Shown here: positions 37,427 to 38,889 of the stretch, one piece after another
How positions within the stretch are numbered: the stretch's first letter is position 1
Layout of the letters: every line of letters starts with the position of its first letter
Program-made: the position numbers and the translations under genes
IMG/VR virus record: IMGVR_UViG_3300018476_000023
Span: 1 to 38,889 of that record
Length of the DNA: 38,889 nucleotides
Source of the DNA: a virus
Strand: one strand, 5' to 3'
The notes under the pieces: generated by a model
What the model was told of the DNA's origin: nothing
Databases searched by the model: none
The model's input: the letters and a program-made list of their open reading frames with translations, nothing else

Positions 37427-38889
37427 TGCCAGACCCATATGAACCTGAGGAGCCGATCAATAGCGGACCTTATGTGGACAGGATCAATCCACAGGGGACC
37501 TCCGCGATAGATCGTATTATGGGACCGCAGTTTAGAGCCCAGGTTCTCCCGGCTGAACAGACGAAGGAACGCTATCAGCCGCATAGGTTCGGCCAGACGT
37601 ATAACCCGCAGGAGCATATGTCCTTTGGGGAGACTGTGGGTGATATCGCCTTAGCTCCCGTCCGTGGTGTCTACAATGCCGGTCGTGACCTGTACTCCCT
37701 GGTGGACCACCTGGGTAACGACAAGCTTCCTAACTGGGATAAGTGGGAGGCCAACAGTACAGCCGGACAGGTAGCCTCAGATGTATCCCAGATGATCGCC
37801 AGCTTCTACATTGGTGGGCTGGCTCTTAAGGGTATAGGGGTTGCCGGTAAGTTAGCCAGTCTCGGTAAGATCGGTAAGTGGACCGAGAGCGCACTCCAGG
37901 CTGAGATAGGGAGTGTACTGTCGTTCGAGAACCACTATAACCTCTCTAACTGGGCAAAGGAAAGTGGACTCCAGTGGGGCCTTACGGACCTCATGGCTAT
38001 AGATGAGGAGGACTCTGAGTTAACCGCGAGGTTCAAGAACTCATTTGAGTCTATTGGGCTCTCCCCGTTGCTCTCTCCTGTTATGCACCTTCTGGGGCGT
38101 GGCGCTAAAGCCGCTCTGGGCAAGATCCCGTTTAATAGGGTGCTGGACAAGTTCACCAAAATAGTGGATGATGTTTCGGATGTCTCTGTAGAGAAGATCC
38201 AGCCGCTCTCCCCGGGTCAAACCGATACTTTACTCGCAGCGGGCGGGTTAGATCCTGTGGTTATCCGAGAGAGTGTATTCGGTCACCTTGGGGTTAAGCG
38301 AGGGGATGTTACTCCAAATCTTGAGGGTACTGTTCCTAATCGTGTACCGGGAGAAAGCGTTACCCACCGCCCGGACACTCTAATGGACACTCTGGATTAC
38401 CCTAAAAGGGTAGATCAAGTTGAGCCTGCTACGGTAGATGAGTTTGCCCCCGACCGTCACCTTCGGGAGAGTATGCAACCAGAGGGTAAAGAGGTTGCTA
38501 TAGACTATCCTAAGAAGGTAGATTCCGGTCCCCCTCATGGGGATGAATTCACTCCAGATAGACACCTAAAGGACACCTTACAGCCCGAGGATGCTACGGT
38601 TGCGCTGGATTATCCTAAGGTGGTGGATCAAGTTGAACCGCCGACAAAACCGCCTGAGTTCGTCGGTGATAAGTCTACTCAAGATTATCTCTGGAACCCC
38701 TATGATCCGAATTCCCTTCTGAAGCAAGGTGAGATAGACACAGGACTACCTAATCCAGGTCCCGCGAAACCCAACACACCACTGACGAGAGCCCGGGATA
38801 GTATCGTTAAGATCCGTCCTACGGTGATTAGGAGCCTCACTCCTGAGGGTGTGGTTGGCTTCGCCCGTGGAGTCGAATCTCTCTACGAA
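37426..38889 (+). CDS. gp16-like internal virion protein, partial (runs off the window)
   Basis: A protein of at least 488 residues with no stop before the window end. The ATG overlaps the previous TAA. After a polar start it has GDIALAPVRGVYNAGRDLYSL and SDVSQMIASFYIGGLALKGIG, helical and partly membrane-like. A tandem repeat of about 36 residues follows (LDYPKRVDQ, IDYPKKVDS, LDYPKVVDQ). By position it matches T7 gp16 (1318 residues). The N-terminal part shows no lytic transglycosylase motif, which in T7 lies at the start. Confidence 0.7.
   Translation, partial: MPDPYEPEEPINSGPYVDRINPQGTSAIDRIMGPQFRAQVLPAEQTKERYQPHRFGQTYNPQEHMSFGETVGDIALAPVRGVYNAGRDLYSLVDHLGNDKLPNWDKWEANSTAGQVASDVSQMIASFYIGGLALKGIGVAGKLASLGKIGKWTESALQAEIGSVLSFENHYNLSNWAKESGLQWGLTDLMAIDEEDSELTARFKNSFESIGLSPLLSPVMHLLGRGAKAALGKIPFNRVLDKFTKIVDDVSDVSVEKIQPLSPGQTDTLLAAGGLDPVVIRESVFGHLGVKRGDVTPNLEGTVPNRVPGESVTHRPDTLMDTLDYPKRVDQVEPATVDEFAPDRHLRESMQPEGKEVAIDYPKKVDSGPPHGDEFTPDRHLKDTLQPEDATVALDYPKVVDQVEPPTKPPEFVGDKSTQDYLWNPYDPNSLLKQGEIDTGLPNPGPAKPNTPLTRARDSIVKIRPTVIRSLTPEGVVGFARGVESLYE
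38392..38640 (+). repeat. Tandem coding repeat in the gp16-like gene
   Basis: Units start at 38392, 38500 and 38605 (36 and 35 codons, then a partial third). They share (L/I)DYPKxVD, the middle (F)xPDRHL and the end QPE. The DNA has diverged more than the protein pattern. Confidence 0.65.

Noticed and set aside
1-38889. CRISPR arrays, insertion sequences, integrase and attachment sites
   Set aside because: No regularly spaced repeats of CRISPR type, no transposase or integrase motifs were found. A T7-type lytic lifestyle fits better.
1-38889. Genome-wide stop-codon recoding suggested by the in-frame TGA
   Set aside because: TGA is used as the normal stop in many genes here, often in ATGA overlaps, so any recoding would be local.

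Overview
This window is most of the genome of a T7-type podovirus (Autographiviridae-like). The evidence is gene content in T7 order on one strand. It carries a single-subunit RNA polymerase, a gp2.5-type ssDNA-binding protein, a small endonuclease, a primase-helicase, a family A DNA polymerase, a gp6-type exonuclease, a portal, a scaffold, a capsid (followed by a strong terminator as in T7), two tail tubular proteins and the internal virion proteins. Every convincing gene is on the + strand. The host cannot be named. Lipoprotein-type leaders and the T7-type ejection proteins suggest a Gram-negative bacterium. Terminase, a recognisable endolysin and a recognisable holin are not in the window; presumably they lie in the missing part between the open right edge (inside a gp16-like gene) and the left edge.

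Layout. (1) 23-5807, end of the late region: a 1288-residue Ig-repeat virion protein, three small lipoprotein-like proteins (one with a SprT-like zinc-protease motif) and three small unknown proteins. (2) 5808-7185, a 1.38-kb gene-free stretch rich in direct and inverted repeats, where a T7-type genome would have its physical ends and early promoters. (3) 7186-14155, an early region of about 25 small, tightly packed and often ATGA-coupled genes with intercistronic hairpins and four tRNA or tRNA-like genes. It includes a HAD-family phosphatase-like protein, a DUF7178-like protein, a DUF932-like protein and many CxxC mini-proteins. (4) 14152-25387, RNA polymerase and DNA metabolism, interspersed with small genes, a LAGLIDADG homing endonuclease, a GC-rich cysteine-rich gene and a DUF5664-type nucleotide hydrolase-like protein. 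(5) 25390-38889, the virion module from a gp7.3-like protein through portal, scaffold, tRNA-Glu, capsid, tail tubes and gp13- to gp16-like proteins.

The genes fit a simple programme. Host polymerase would read the early block, the phage polymerase would then read replication and structural genes, and hairpin terminators after the early block, after the capsid and in the late tail would set expression levels.

The most unusual observations are: a gp15-like reading frame interrupted by one in-frame TGA with no good restart signal; a tRNA-like gene whose 8-base anticodon loop contains UCA; a tRNA-Leu(UAA) without the long variable arm; a lipoprotein with a minimal SprT-like zinc motif; a DNA polymerase that seems to lack the thioredoxin-binding insertion; a repeat-rich end/early-promoter region; and a large set of diverse zinc-ribbon mini-proteins. 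No search could be run, so family names rest on motifs and gene order.
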